Positions 42,226 through 52,182 of a DNA stretch of 64,000 bases are shown here, in pieces. Under the pieces are notes generated by a model. It did no database searches and was not told the origin of the DNA. It worked only from the letters and a program-made list of their open reading frames with translations. Within the stretch, counting starts at the first letter, position 1, and every line of letters begins with the position of its first letter. Position numbers and translations under genes: made by a program. Source of the stretch: Breoghania sp. (GTDB lineage Bacteria; Pseudomonadota; Alphaproteobacteria; Rhizobiales; Stappiaceae); contig NZ_JASJAV010000029.1 in assembly GCF_030066895.1 (NCBI RefSeq), forward strand, positions 62,001-126,000, given 5' to 3'.

Positions 42226-42982
42226 ATGGATCTTGGCGTTCGCGGACGCAAGGCGCTCTTGACCGGCTCCAGCAAGCGCATTGGCGCGGGAAGGGGTGGA
42301 CGTGACGCTTGTTGCGCGCACCGAAAAGACCCTCCTGCAAACCGCGCAGGACATCCGCGACGAGATGGGCGTTTCGGTGACGCCGGTTGCCGCCGACATT
42401 ACGACGGAAGCCGGGCGGGCGGCGGCGCTTGAGGCCTGTCCGCAGCCGGATATCGTTCTCAACAATGCGGGTGGCAAGCTGCCGGGCGATTTCCGCGATT
42501 GGGGGCGCGAGGAATGGATCGACGTCATCGATCTGATGATGTTGCTGCCGATCATGATCATGCGGGCCGTTGTGGACGGCATGATGGAGCGCGGCTTCAG
42601 CCGGATCGTCAACATCGTGTCGCGCAGCGTGAAGAGCCCGCAGGCCGAACTCGATCTCTCCAATGGTGCACGGTCGGGACTGGTCGGCTTCACCGCCGGG
42701 TTGGCGCGCCAGACCGTTCGTCACAATGTGACCATCAACAACCTGCTGCCGGGGATCGTGGACAGCGACGCCCAGCGCGAGCATGTGGAAGGTCTGATCA
42801 CGGACGGCGGCCCGTCATTTGACGAGATATGGGCTGCGTGCGCGGCCGGAAATCCCGCGGGGCGTTACGGTCGATCGGAGGAAATCGGTGCCTATTTCGC
42901 CTTTCTCTGCAGCGCTCAGGCCGATTTCGTTACCGGGCAGAGCCTGCTGATCGACGGCGGCGGTTATCCCGGAATCTACTGA
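42226..42982 (+). pseudogene. Short-chain dehydrogenase/reductase, frameshift in cofactor site
   Basis: ATG 42226 (MDLGVRGRKALLTGSSKRIG). Near 42285 the frame shifts and the segment after the Gly-rich nucleotide-binding motif is shortened. GVDVTLVARTEKTL continues in the other frame with NNAGG (about 42460), the Ser of NIVSRS and the end DGGGYPGIY with TGA 42980-42982. The usual catalytic Tyr-Lys pair is replaced by LSNGAR, as in one SDR subgroup. Last gene of the TRAP cluster. Confidence 0.78.
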
Positions 42983-43093
42983 AGAGGCGATCGAGACCTG
43001 GCGGAGAACTGCCGCCAAGTGCCGCTTTTCGAGCGCGTTCCCTGCTTCAAGGCTTTAAGAGGTTACTGCCGAATGCTGGAGCGCCGGCCTCTG

Positions 43094-43373
43094 TCAGGAG
43101 GCCGGATTGCCGAACTCGCTTCCGCCTTGCCAAGGGGTAGGGCTTTGCGGCGGAATATCGCCGGACAAGGCGTCATGCGCGGCAAGGTGGAGCCTGGCGG
43201 TGTGTGTGTAGCGCTTCCATGCGGGGCCGAAGCTGGACTCCAGAAGGATGTCCTCGGCCCGCCGGTCGGTCAAACAAGTCCGACGCCTCCAGTCGCACCT
43301 CACGGTCGGGACCAACGCCTTCCGCTGAGCACATGGCACGTGCCATTTTCTCGATGAGATCGTGCTGGGTCAT
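43094..43373 (-). pseudogene. Small conserved hypothetical protein, frameshifted
   Basis: ATG 43373 begins MTQHDLIEKMARAMCSAEG, the pattern of small uncharacterised rhizobial proteins. Near 43250 the frame changes and continues as FGPAWKRYTHTARLHLAAHDALSGD to the stop at 43094-43096. Function unknown. It converges with the SDR gene. Confidence 0.5.
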
Positions 43374-43380
43374 GGTCTTC

Positions 43381-43937
43381 TCCTCAGCGCTAAGATAGCA
43401 CCTGGTGGCAGCATTTCGAGCTGAAATGCGTCGCAGAAACGGAGCGTGAGCCCGACTGCTGCCTTTACAAGGAATTCACGTCAGCGGTGCGAGGTCAATT
43501 GCATTTTTCAGCGCGCCCAGGCCTCCTGCGGCAATGTTCCGCATCCGAGTTGAAATATACCGTGATTCAAAAAGTGTCTTCTTATCACTATTGTGAATGG
43601 AAATTAGCTTTTTTAAATTAAGTTAGATGATTTTTGGGTACGGATTTTATGAAATCCGCAGTATAAAATGGCGTAATTGAAATAAATAAAGAAAATTTAT
43701 TTGAAGATACGGAAATTATGTATATTTATTATTTACATATATTTCATCTTAACTGTTTCGCTTGATTTCAAAGGAAGTGCCGCAGTCCGGAAATGGTCGC
43801 ATCGACAGGTTGGGGAGTGCCGCTAGCGCGCTCTCGAGGTGTTGCCATTTCGCGTGATCCGCGCTTTCGCACTGAGTGGCGCCTCTTCCGTGAGCCCGTG
43901 TTCGATGCATTTTGAGAGAATAAGGCATAAGCGCTCC
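43381..43937. other. AT-rich intergenic region upstream of DUF554 gene
   Basis: No gene seen. Bases about 43540-43770 are strikingly AT-rich compared with all flanking DNA (long A/T runs such as AGCTTTTTTAAATTAAG and TATATTTATTATTTACATATATTTC). It may hold promoters, an AT-rich regulatory or nucleoid-binding tract, or DNA drifting to AT after loss of a gene. Confidence 0.6.
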
Positions 43938-44678
43938 ATGATCGGACCAATCGTCAATTCGGCATCAACGCTGGTGGGGGGCGTTGTGGGAGGACTGCTC
44001 GTCGACAGGCTGAGCGAAAAATTCCGCACCCAGTTGCCGATGACCTTCGGTGCGGCGTCGATGGCAATCGGCATCACGTTGACCATCAAGATTCACATGT
44101 TGCCGCCGGTCATCGCGTCGCTGCTGATAGGCGCAATCATCGGCGAGGTCCTCTCGCTGGAAAAGAGGATCGGTGTCGCCGCGTCGAAGACGCGCTTCAT
44201 CTTCGACAAGATCTCGCCTCCGAAACAGAATTCGAACCTGTCCCAGGAAGAGTATCTGGACAAATTCATCGGTGTCCTCGTCCTGTTCGTGGCGTCGGGA
44301 TCCGGTATCTTCGGCTCGATTAACGAAGGGATTACCGGCGATCCGTCCATCCTGATCGCCAAATCCTTTCTGGACCTGATGACCGCGGGCATCTTCGCCA
44401 CCGCGCTCGGTCTTTCGGTTGCGGCGATCGCCGTGCCGCAATTCATCGTGCAGTTGCTGCTATTGCTGTTTGGCCGGTCGTTGCTGTCGGTGACGACCCC
44501 GGGAACGGTGGCCGACTTCTCTGAGCTCGGCGGGATCATCATGTTCGCCACCGGCTTCAGGATCTGCGGGATCAAGTCCTTCCCGATCGCCAACATGCTG
44601 CCGGGGCTCTTTATCGTGATGCCGCTGTCGGGCTTCTGGTCGACCTATTTGCTGCCCTGGATTCAGGCCGTCGGGTGA
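43938..44678 (+). CDS. DUF554 family integral membrane protein
   Basis: ATG 43938 (MIGPIVNSASTLVGGVVGGLL) is the characteristic DUF554 start; the frame is open upstream to 43839 but that extension is not family-like. 246 residues with about seven hydrophobic segments (PPVIASLLIGAIIGEVL, IGVLVLFVASGSGIFG, SELGGIIMFATGFRI) end at TGA 44676-44678. No lesion. Possible transport function, uncharacterised. One of the few undamaged larger genes here. Confidence 0.82.
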   Translation: MIGPIVNSASTLVGGVVGGLLVDRLSEKFRTQLPMTFGAASMAIGITLTIKIHMLPPVIASLLIGAIIGEVLSLEKRIGVAASKTRFIFDKISPPKQNSNLSQEEYLDKFIGVLVLFVASGSGIFGSINEGITGDPSILIAKSFLDLMTAGIFATALGLSVAAIAVPQFIVQLLLLLFGRSLLSVTTPGTVADFSELGGIIMFATGFRICGIKSFPIANMLPGLFIVMPLSGFWSTYLLPWIQAVG

Positions 44679-44680
44679 CC

Positions 44681-44714
44681 TGAATGCAAGCGAACCAGGG
44701 TCCGCTTGCGTTCA
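44681..44714. terminator. Hairpin between converging DUF554 and CoA-transferase genes
   Basis: TGAATGCAAGCG and CGCTTGCGTTCA form a 12-bp stem (one G-T pair) with a 10-base loop, three bases beyond the DUF554 stop. It has no T-run on either strand, so it may act as a weak or factor-assisted terminator for both directions. Confidence 0.55.
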
Positions 44715-44734
44715 ATTCTCAACGGGTCCGCGGA

Positions 44735-45392
44735 TTAGGCCGGGATCACTATTTCGGGCACCTGTTCGGGTACGATGAGCGTGGCATCGGTTGCCTCCAG
44801 CACGTCCTGGACGCGGATCCCGGGTGCGGTTTCCTTCAGCATCAGACCGTCTGTCATGGGCTCGATGACGGCCAGTTCCGTCACGACCAGATCGATGCGC
44901 CGTGTTGCGGTGAGGGGATAGTGCATTCCTTGACGATCTTCGCAGCGCCCTTGACCGTGTGCCGCATGGCGACGATCACGCGCTTGGCTCCGGCTACCAG
45001 ATCCATCGCGCCGCCCATGCCAGGGACGCGCTGCCCCGGTACGATCCAGTTGGCAAGATAACCGCGCTAGTCAACCTGCAGGCCGTCCAGCACGGTGACA
45101 TCCAGATGTCCGCCGCGGATCAGTCCGAAGGACAGCGCGGAATCGAAGGCGCAGGCGCCCGGCATGATTCCGATCGGATCGTTGTTGGCGTCGATTAGGT
45201 CGTTGTTCGACAGGCCCGGGTGCGGCAGCGTGCTCATGCCGATGATGCCGTTTTCGGGCTGGAGAAAGGCCTGGACGTTTTTCGGCAGGAAGGCGGGCTC
45301 CAGCGCGTCGACAAGCCGATACCCAGATTGACCAGATCGCCGGATTTCAGTTCCTGGGCGACGCGGGCGGCAATGAGTTCGCGGCTATTCAC
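44735..45392 (-). pseudogene. 3-oxoacid CoA-transferase subunit B, degraded
   Basis: Probable GTG start at 45392 overlapping the subunit A stop (VNSRELIAARVAQELKSGD, LVNLGIGL). A frameshift near 45315 follows. The catalytic Glu region appears as QPENGIIGM, then GACAFDSALSFGLIRGGH. TAG at 45067-45069 (LQVD-stop-RGYLANW, Gln or Trp likely) and another shift near 44925 before the end ([16 protein letters not shown]), TAA 44735-44737. It transfers CoA between acyl-CoA and a 3-oxoacid such as acetoacetate. Confidence 0.83.
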
Positions 45393-46047
45393 GGTTAAGC
45401 TCCTTGGCGAACAGGTAATCGACGACCACATGCGGTGTAACGATGACGTCCGGTGCAAGACTGCCCGTCGGAACGATGGATTTCGCTTCCGCGATCACGG
45501 TCTCTGCGGCCATGGCCATGACCGGATTGAAGTTTCGTGCTGTCAGCGAGTAGGTCAGATTGCCCCGGTAATCGCTGGTCTTGGCCCTCACGAGTGCAAA
45601 GTCGGCTTTCAGGGGGAGCGCGATCAGGTAGGTCTTGCCATCCAGTTCGATCGTCCGGCGACCTTCGGCGGCAAGGGTTCCGACGCCTGTGGAGGTGAGC
45701 ACATCGCCGAGGCCGTAGCCTGCCGCGCGGATCCGCTCGACCAGCGTTCCCCGCGGAACCAGATCCACATCGACCGTGCCGCCGATCATCAGCTTCTGCA
45801 TGATCGAGTTGGTGCTGATATGGCTGGTGATCACCTTGACGACCCGGTCTGCCTCGATCAGCTTGCTGACGCCGACCCCTGGACTGGCCGTATCGTTGGT
45901 GATGACGGTCAGGTTCTTTTGGCCTTGCAGCATCATCTCGTCGACAAGTCGCGGAGGGGATCCGATCTCCATGAAGTCTCCGATCATTACGGAAGCGCCA
46001 TCGGGGATGCCTGCCACGGCATCGGCGGCGGAGACTATTTCAGACAT
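45385..46047 (-). CDS. 3-oxoacid CoA-transferase subunit A
   Basis: ATG 46047 with AGGAAA upstream; 220 residues to TAG 45385-45387. The conserved start (IPDGASVMIGDFMEIGSPPRLVDEM), TNDTASPGVGVSKLI, LVPRGTLVERIRAAGYGLG and the R-G-N-L-TY-type segment match AtoD-like alpha subunits. No lesion is visible, but its obligate partner (44735-45392) is broken, so activity is unlikely. The pair probably worked in ketone body or short-chain acid use. Confidence 0.85.
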   Translation of the reverse strand: MSEIVSAADAVAGIPDGASVMIGDFMEIGSPPRLVDEMMLQGQKNLTVITNDTASPGVGVSKLIEADRVVKVITSHISTNSIMQKLMIGGTVDVDLVPRGTLVERIRAAGYGLGDVLTSTGVGTLAAEGRRTIELDGKTYLIALPLKADFALVRAKTSDYRGNLTYSLTARNFNPVMAMAAETVIAEAKSIVPTGSLAPDVIVTPHVVVDYLFAKELNRE

Positions 46048-46249
46048 GTAAGGGTTTCCTGGAGAAGGATGTAATCCGGGAGCGGTTTCCTCAGGTGGGA
46101 AGAGTGCCGGGTACCATACACGCGGAGCGTGTGTCTCCGTGGCAATATGCTCGGATGTCGAGTGCAGTCCTCGCAACGACTGTCGAGTAGCCTGATCTGT
46201 ATATCGGGTTTGTTGGCGAGTCGCTGTGTCGGAAAGCGATATCTATCGG

Positions 46250-46987
46250 CTAAACATTTTCGCCTGCAGTGGGCACGCCTTCTCCATCTATCACCTCATC
46301 GAAATCGGACAAGATGGCAATGGTGGCAAGGGCGCTGCGGCCGAACTTGCTGGGCGTCGCCAAGAGCAGGCTTCGGCGCGCGGCGCGCATGGCCGACTTT
46401 TTCACCGCAATCTTCGACATGTCGTAATCCATGACGCGGCCGCCATCCTCGATGCCGGAGCAGGCGATGAGCGCGTAGTCGAAGTTCAGCCCGTGCAGCG
46501 CGGCGATGATTTCCTCGCCCGTCAGGGAGCCGTCCCTTCCGGTCATGCGGCCGCCCAGGACGTTCACGTCGTGGCGGGAGGGATCGAAGGCGAGAGCGGC
46601 CCGGATGCTGTTGGTGAAGATCTTCAGGCCTTCGCGCTCGTTCAGGGCTTCCGCTGTGAACTCGACCGTGGTTCCGACGTCGAGAAACACGCTGGCGCCG
46701 TCGGGGATGAGGTCGGCCGTGCTCGTCGCCACCTTGCGTTTCGCATCGACTGAGATGTGAGCCTTCTGGTGGTGGTTGAGCCTCAGGTTTTCTTTCGTAT
46801 CGACAACGCCCGCGCCTCCGTGGAAACGCTGCAACCTTCCGGCCTCTGATAAGGTGATGATGTCGCGGCGGATCGTCTGGGCGGAGACATTAAACTCGTC
46901 CGCCAGGTTCTCTATGGTCACGAACCCCTGGCGTTCCGTCAGGTTCAGGATTCTCTGCTGGCGGGAGGAAAAGGCCGGAAGTGTCAT
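46250..46987 (-). CDS. DeoR/GlpR-family transcriptional regulator
   Basis: ATG 46987 to TAG 46250-46252, 245 residues, undamaged. It has the N-terminal DeoR HTH (RQQRILNLTERQGFVTIENLADEF, AQTIRRDIITLSEAGRL) and a C-terminal sugar-phosphate-sensing domain (VFLDVGTTVEF, LGGRMTGRDGSLTGEE, FDYALIACSGIE). It is divergent from the LOG / ABC importer operon with only 65 bp between starts, so it most likely represses that operon and itself. The short gap with AT-rich sequence (47000-47040) probably contains both promoters. Confidence 0.87.
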   Translation of the reverse strand: MTLPAFSSRQQRILNLTERQGFVTIENLADEFNVSAQTIRRDIITLSEAGRLQRFHGGAGVVDTKENLRLNHHQKAHISVDAKRKVATSTADLIPDGASVFLDVGTTVEFTAEALNEREGLKIFTNSIRAALAFDPSRHDVNVLGGRMTGRDGSLTGEEIIAALHGLNFDYALIACSGIEDGGRVMDYDMSKIAVKKSAMRAARRSLLLATPSKFGRSALATIAILSDFDEVIDGEGVPTAGENV

Positions 46988-47052
46988 TTCAATGTCCTAA
47001 TTCATCCATTAGAATGTAAGAAAATTTATAAAAACGATAATGGAGATGTTCT

Positions 47053-47689
47053 ATGGGCACAAGGATCTACGGCATTGACGGCACTCAGGTCTACAGCGAA
47101 TCTGGCGTACTAGATCCCTGGGCCTGGACCAGGAAGCCGGGTGTCGCGAAGCCGGAAACGGCAGTGGATGCCAGTGCCCTGGAGGCTTTGCGGGTGGTGG
47201 GTGCGAGTGGCCTGGCGCGGCGCGTTCCCGTCGGCGTCATCGGTCCGAGAGAAGCGACCTCGGAGCAGCTCGAGGCGGCGGAGCGAGTCGGCACCGAGCT
47301 CGGCAAGCTCGGCCTGACCGTCATCTGCGGCGGCAAGAGCGGCGTGATGGAGGCCGTTTCACGCAGATGTCTGGGGGCTGGCGGCCTGTGACCGTCGGGC
47401 TCGTACCGGATCACGACTGGCGGGAGGCGAACAACTTCATCGCCCTGCCGATCGCAACGGGCCTGAGCGAGGCGCGCAACATGATCATCGCCAAGTCCTG
47501 TTGGTGCTGGTGGTCGTCGGAGCCTCCTACGGCACCTTGTCGGAGGTTGCCTACGGGTTGCACTTCTCCAAGCCGGTGATCGGGCTGGCAGGTGCGCCCG
47601 GTGTTGAGGTCGTCGTCCATGCGAAAGACGTTGGGGAAGCCGCCGCGCTTCTGGCCGAGTGCATGCTCATGGCAGTGAAGGCGTCATAA
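47053..47689 (+). pseudogene. LOG / TIGR00725-like Rossmann-fold protein, frameshifted
   Basis: ATG 47053. It has an N-terminal Rossmann fold (VPVGVIGPREATSEQ, LGKLGLTVICGGKSGVMEA). Shifts occur near 47389 (after CLGAGGL) and 47500. Between and after them VGLVPDHDWREANNFIALPIATGLSEARNMII and GASYGTLSEVAYGLHFSKPVIGL continue in other frames. The expected PGG-x-GT motif appears degenerated as VVGASYGT. Related proteins are phosphoribohydrolases or nucleotide-binding proteins of uncertain role. Eight bases separate it from the ABC ATPase gene. Confidence 0.72.
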
Positions 47690-47696
47690 AAGTTAC

Positions 47697-48862
47697 ATGT
47701 CATACTCACATATTGGAAGAAAGATTGCATCCGGATGCCACGAATTATCTGAGAATCCCACCCTGTCCCTTGACAGTGTCAGCCGTAGTTTCGGCGACAA
47801 TCTGGTCCTGGACGATATCAACATCACGGTGATGCCCGGCAGCTTCACGGCGTTGCTCGAGGCTTCGGGGTGCGGAAAGTCCACCACCTTGCGCATCATG
47901 GCCGGGCTCGACCGCCGACTTCGGGGAACGTCTACCTAGACGGGGCTGAGGTTTCGGGCAAGACGGCGCATGAGCGCAACGTGGCCATGGTGTTTCAGTC
48001 CTACGCGCTCTATCCGCACCTGACGGTGGCGGAAAACATTGCGCTGCCGCTGGCAATGCGGCGGTTGAACGTTTTGCAGCGTCTGCCGATGGCGGGCCTG
48101 CTAGCGCCGGGCGTGCGGCGCGTGCGCCGGGAAATCCGGGCAACCGTTGCGGAGACGGCCGATGCGCTCGGCCTTGCGGTATTTCTTGAGCGAAAGCCCG
48201 CCGTCTTGTCGGACGGTCAGAAACAGCGCGTGGCACTTGGTCGGGCTTTGGTGCGTGATCCGGAGCTTTTTCTTCTCGACGAGCCGCTTTCCAATCTGGA
48301 TGCGCGGCTCAGGGTGCGCATGCGCTCCGAACTCGTGGCGCTCCACAAGCGCACGGGCAAGGCCTTAGTCTATGTCACGCATGATCAGGCCGAAGCCATG
48401 GCAATGGCCGATCAGATCGTGGTGATGATCGGCGGCAAGATCGCGCAGGCCGGGCGCCCGCGCGATCTTTATGAGCGCCCGGCATCGCGTGACGTGGCGA
48501 CCTTCATCAGCGCGAATTCGATCAACTTCTTCGGGCCTGACAATCTCCCCGTGGGCTTGCCCTCCGGCCATCCCGGGGCTGCGGGCGGTGTGTTCTTTGC
48601 CATTCGTCCCGAGCACCTGCTGCCGGGTGACGACGGTTAGTTCGAGGGCGCGCTGCAGGCGGTGGAAGATCTCGGGGCGGAGACGATCCTGGCACTTCGG
48701 CTCGACAACGGCGACGAATTGCGCGCTGTTGCCTCCGGCGACTACCAGATCCCGGCACCGCGGACGCGGGTGAAGGTCGGATACGCGCCGCATCGCCTTC
48801 ATGCCTTCGATGCAGCCACGGGGCTTCGGCTTCCCGATCCGGCTGGCGGGGAGAAAGCGTGA
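47697..48862 (+). pseudogene. Sugar-type ABC transporter ATPase (MalK/UgpC-like), degraded
   Basis: ATG 47697. Walker A reads LLEASGCGKSTT, with Glu where Gly is invariant. The frame shifts near 47915 and resumes with GNVYLDGAEVSGK. The signature is LSDGQKQR instead of LSGGQ, Walker B LFLLDEPLSNLD, H-loop YVTHDQAEA. TAG 48638-48640 lies in the C-terminal OB-type regulatory domain (GDDG-stop-FEGALQAVED). The last frame ends at TGA 48860-48862 overlapping the permease start. Missense changes in two invariant motifs add to the truncating lesions. Confidence 0.85.
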
Positions 48863-49764
48863 TGGTGGGCTCCTCGCGATTGTCGATCGAGCGGCGCGAA
48901 GGGTTGACGACCCTGTGGCTGACCGGCCCCGCCACGCTGGTCCTGCTGCTCTTCATCTTCGTGCCAGTGGCCATCGTGACGCTTCTCTCCTTCACCGACT
49001 ATCAGTTCGGGACTTCGACCTTCAACTGGATCGGGCTTGAGAACTACGCCGATCTCTTCGGTCCGCGGATAAGGCGGCGGGCGATGGTCAACATGTTGAT
49101 CTACGTGGTGATCGTCATTCCCTTCTCTGTCGGGTTCGGGTTGCTGGTCGCCATGGGCGTGCACCGGATGATGAGCTGGGCGCCGGGGCTCGCCAATGCG
49201 CTGCGCACGATCTACTTCCTGCCGGTGACCGCGACGCTCGTTGCGATGGCGGGCGCCTGGCAGATGGTGCTGCATCCCTCGCTCGGGATCGTGAACCACA
49301 TGATCGCCGGTCTGGGCGGAACGCCGCAGAACTGGCTCAGCGATCGCGGGCTGGTACTCTACACGCTCGCCATGATCGGGATCTGGCAGACGGTCGGCTA
49401 CAACATGGTGCTGTTCCTGGCCGGGCTCGTTTCCATTCCCTCCGATCTCTATGAGGCGGCGGAAGTGGATGGGGCAGGGGGCGGCTGGTCGCGGTTCTGG
49501 ACGGTGACCTGGCCGATGCTCGGGCCCACCACGCTGTTCGTCATGGTGGTGCCCGCGTCCAACGCCTTCTGGGTGTTCAAGACCGTGGCGACGCTCACCA
49601 AGGGCGGCCCGGCCTACACGCTGGTCTACGCGCTTTATCGGGAAGGCTTTGTCTACTTCAAGGCGGGCTATGCCAGCGCCATCACCGTGGTGCTCTTCGC
49701 CTTCCTGCTTATCCTCACCTTTCTCCAATTCCGCATCGTTGAACAGAAGGTGCATTACCGATGA
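48862..49764 (+). CDS. Sugar-type ABC transporter permease (MalF/UgpA-like)
   Basis: ATG 48862 overlaps the ATPase stop; GTG 48859 is possible. 300 residues, six membrane segments (TLVLLLFIFVPVAIVTLLSF start) and the EAA loop EAAEVDGAGGGWSRFWTVTWPML. It ends at TGA 49762-49764, overlapping the second permease by ATGA. No lesion visible, although all three partner genes of the transporter are broken. Confidence 0.87.
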   Translation: MVGSSRLSIERREGLTTLWLTGPATLVLLLFIFVPVAIVTLLSFTDYQFGTSTFNWIGLENYADLFGPRIRRRAMVNMLIYVVIVIPFSVGFGLLVAMGVHRMMSWAPGLANALRTIYFLPVTATLVAMAGAWQMVLHPSLGIVNHMIAGLGGTPQNWLSDRGLVLYTLAMIGIWQTVGYNMVLFLAGLVSIPSDLYEAAEVDGAGGGWSRFWTVTWPMLGPTTLFVMVVPASNAFWVFKTVATLTKGGPAYTLVYALYREGFVYFKAGYASAITVVLFAFLLILTFLQFRIVEQKVHYR

Positions 49765-50590
49765 CCGCTCGTCGCTTGCTTGGCCGTCTCGTTTCTCTCG
49801 CCCTGCTGCTGCTCGGTGCTGCCTTCATCCTCCTGCCGTTCGTGTGGATGCTGTCGCTGTCGCTGAAACCGGACGACGAGATCTTCGCCCCTGTCGTTCG
49901 CCTCCTGCCGTCGCATCTCGAATGGTCGAACTTCGTGACGGCGATGACGAAGACCGATGTGCCGCTGTTTCTGTGGAACGGGCTGATCGTGGTGGGCGGG
50001 ATCCTGTTCTTCCAGATGCTCTTTGCGGTGCCGTGCTCGTTTGCTCTGGCCCATCGTTGCTTCAGGGTAAGGCCGCTGATCTTCGCGCTCGTTCTGGGCG
50101 CCCTGCTGGTTCCCTTCCAGGTGGCGGTAATTCCGGTCTTCCTCGGGCTTGCGAAGGTGCATCTCCTCAACACCTACTGGGCGTTGATCCTGCCCTTCAT
50201 GCCATCGGCCTTCGGGCTGTTTTTTTCCGGCAGGCTTTCTCGCAGCTTCCCGCCGAGCTTTTCGAAGCCGCGCGGGTGGACGGATTGTCGGAGACGGAAA
50301 TCGTCTGGCGTATCGCCTTTCCGCTGGTGCTTCCCGCGGCCACCGCGTTTGCGATCTTCTCGGTGACGGCACACTGGAACGATCTCTTCTGGCCAATGAT
50401 CGCGATCTCCGATCCGCATCTGGCCACTCCGCCAAGGGGCATCCTCTTCTTCCGCGATCAGGAATCCGGCAATCAGGTCGGGCCGTTGATGGCCGCAACC
50501 GTGATCATCACCGCGCCGCTGGTGGTCGCCTTCCTGTTCGCGCAACGCAAGTTCACTCAAGGGTTGGCAAAGGCCGGTCTCAAGGGCTGA
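49761..50590 (+). pseudogene. Sugar-type ABC transporter permease (MalG/UgpE-like), homopolymer frameshift
   Basis: ATG 49761. The N-terminal membrane segments are intact (LVSLALLLLGAAFILLPFVWML). A run of seven T at 50220-50226 shifts the frame in FGLFF. The EAA loop (ELFEAARVDGLSETEIVWRIAFPLVLP) and the last helices continue in the next frame to TGA 50588-50590. A single slippage event accounts for the inactivation. Confidence 0.86.
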
Positions 50591-50666
50591 AGGAAACATA
50601 ACCAACAAGAACGCGGGCCAGCCGCGTCGACGGTCAATGTGCAAGCAAACAGGAGCACCTGTTCCG

Positions 50667-51912
50667 ATGAAAATCGCATTTGTTGCTGAGGCCTTCGCTC
50701 TGGCGTCTACGGCGGCCATGGCGCAGACCACTCTGCGAGTCGACTATGCCAATCCCAATATCTAGACCGAAACCCAGAAGATCCTCGCCGACGAGTTCAT
50801 GAAGTCCCATCCGGACATCACCATCAAGCTCGACGGCCCGGCCGATATCTATGCCGACGGCGTGCAGCGGCTGCTGTGCCAGAACGTGGCCAATGACACG
50901 CCGGACGTGGCCTATGTCGGCCTGAACCGTCTGCGCATTCTGGAAGAGCGCGGCATGACGCAGCCGCTCGACGCCTTCATCGGCGACAATGCGGAAGAGC
51001 AGGGCTACACGCACGCGCTGCTGTCGCTGGGCACCTACAAGGGCAAGCAGCACGCGCTGGCGACATCGGCCTCCACGCTCGTCATGTATGTGAACCCGGA
51101 GCTGGTGAAGAAGGCTGGCGGGTCCATGGACGATTTCCCGACGACGTTTGACGGCGTCATCGGCCTGGCCGCCAAGATCAGCAAGCTCGGCCCTAATATC
51201 GACGGCATCTGGATCGAGCCGCATGACTGGCGCTATCAGTCCCTGCTCGGTTCTTTCGGCGGTCGTCCGCTGAACGAGTATGAGAGCGACGTTACCCTCG
51301 ACAGCGAGGCCGGTATCGCGGTGGCCGGTCTTTATGGTCGCTTCGCCAAGGAAGCGGGCATGAAGTCCTATTCGGCAAGCGATGCGCGTCAGGCCTTCCC
51401 GGCCGGCACGCTCGGCATCATGCTGGAAAGTTCCTCGCTGCAGACCAGTTTCGAGAAGGCGGTGGGCGATCGCTTCAAGGTGATCGTGAAGGGGGTTCCG
51501 ATCGAGGCCAAGGACAAGAGCAAGGTTTATTTCCCGACCGGCGGTTCCGGCATCGCGATGCTCACAAAGGACGAGGAGCAGAAGGCGGCTTGGGAATATA
51601 TCGCCTTCGTGACCGGTCCCGTCGGCCAGAAGATCATCGTGGAACACACCGGCTATGCCCCGGCCAACGCCAAGGTCGTGCGCGACAAGAGCTATCTTGG
51701 TTCGTTCTACGAGAAGAACCCGAATGCGCTGGTGGCTCATACGCAGATTGCCAACTTTGCGGGTCCCTGGTACGCCTAATCCCGGTGCGAATGGCGTTGC
51801 AGTGACCGACGAAATCGCCGCCGCTCTGGTTGAGGTGTGCGACGGCGCAGATGCGACCGCGACCATCAAGGATCTCGCGGAGAACGTGCGCGACGAACTC
51901 GGCATGAAGTAA
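50667..51912 (+). pseudogene. Sugar-type ABC transporter substrate-binding protein, degraded
   Basis: ATG 50667 with AGGAG at 50651-50655 and a signal peptide ending at AMAQ. TAG 50763-50765 (YANPNI-stop-TETQKIL) replaces an expected Trp. The family 1 solute-binding body (DVAYVGLNRLRIL, TLVMYVNPELVKKAGG, YFPTGGSGIAML) is open to about 51776, where a shift moves the C-terminal helices (NGVAVTDEIAAALVEVCDG, DLAENVRDELGMK) to another frame ending at TAA 51910-51912. The imported sugar is not deducible. Confidence 0.85.
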
Positions 51913-51942
51913 GCCTGCACTCACTTGCAGATGGAAGAAGTG

Positions 51943-51975
51943 GCCCGGGGCGGTGAAACGCTCCGGGCTTTTTTT
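51943..51975 (+). terminator. Rho-independent terminator of the sugar ABC operon
   Basis: GCCCGGGGCG-GTGAAA-CGCTCCGGGC forms a 10-bp stem with one mismatch, followed immediately by seven T residues, 31 bp after the binding-protein stop. Strong intrinsic terminator. Confidence 0.92.
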
Positions 51976-52182
51976 GTGTGCGGTGGGTCGTTGCGAATTG
52001 CACAAAACTCGCCCATGAAGGATCTAGCGGCTTGACTGTGCTCTATATTTCATTTCTCGAAGGTACGCGGGATCTGCAGGTGTGCAGTCCGGTTGCCGAG
52101 GTGCTGGCCGAGACTTGCCTCACGTGCACCCGTCCTAATGCGTGAGCCCTGATCCGACAGCAACAGCAAGGCAAACGAGACC

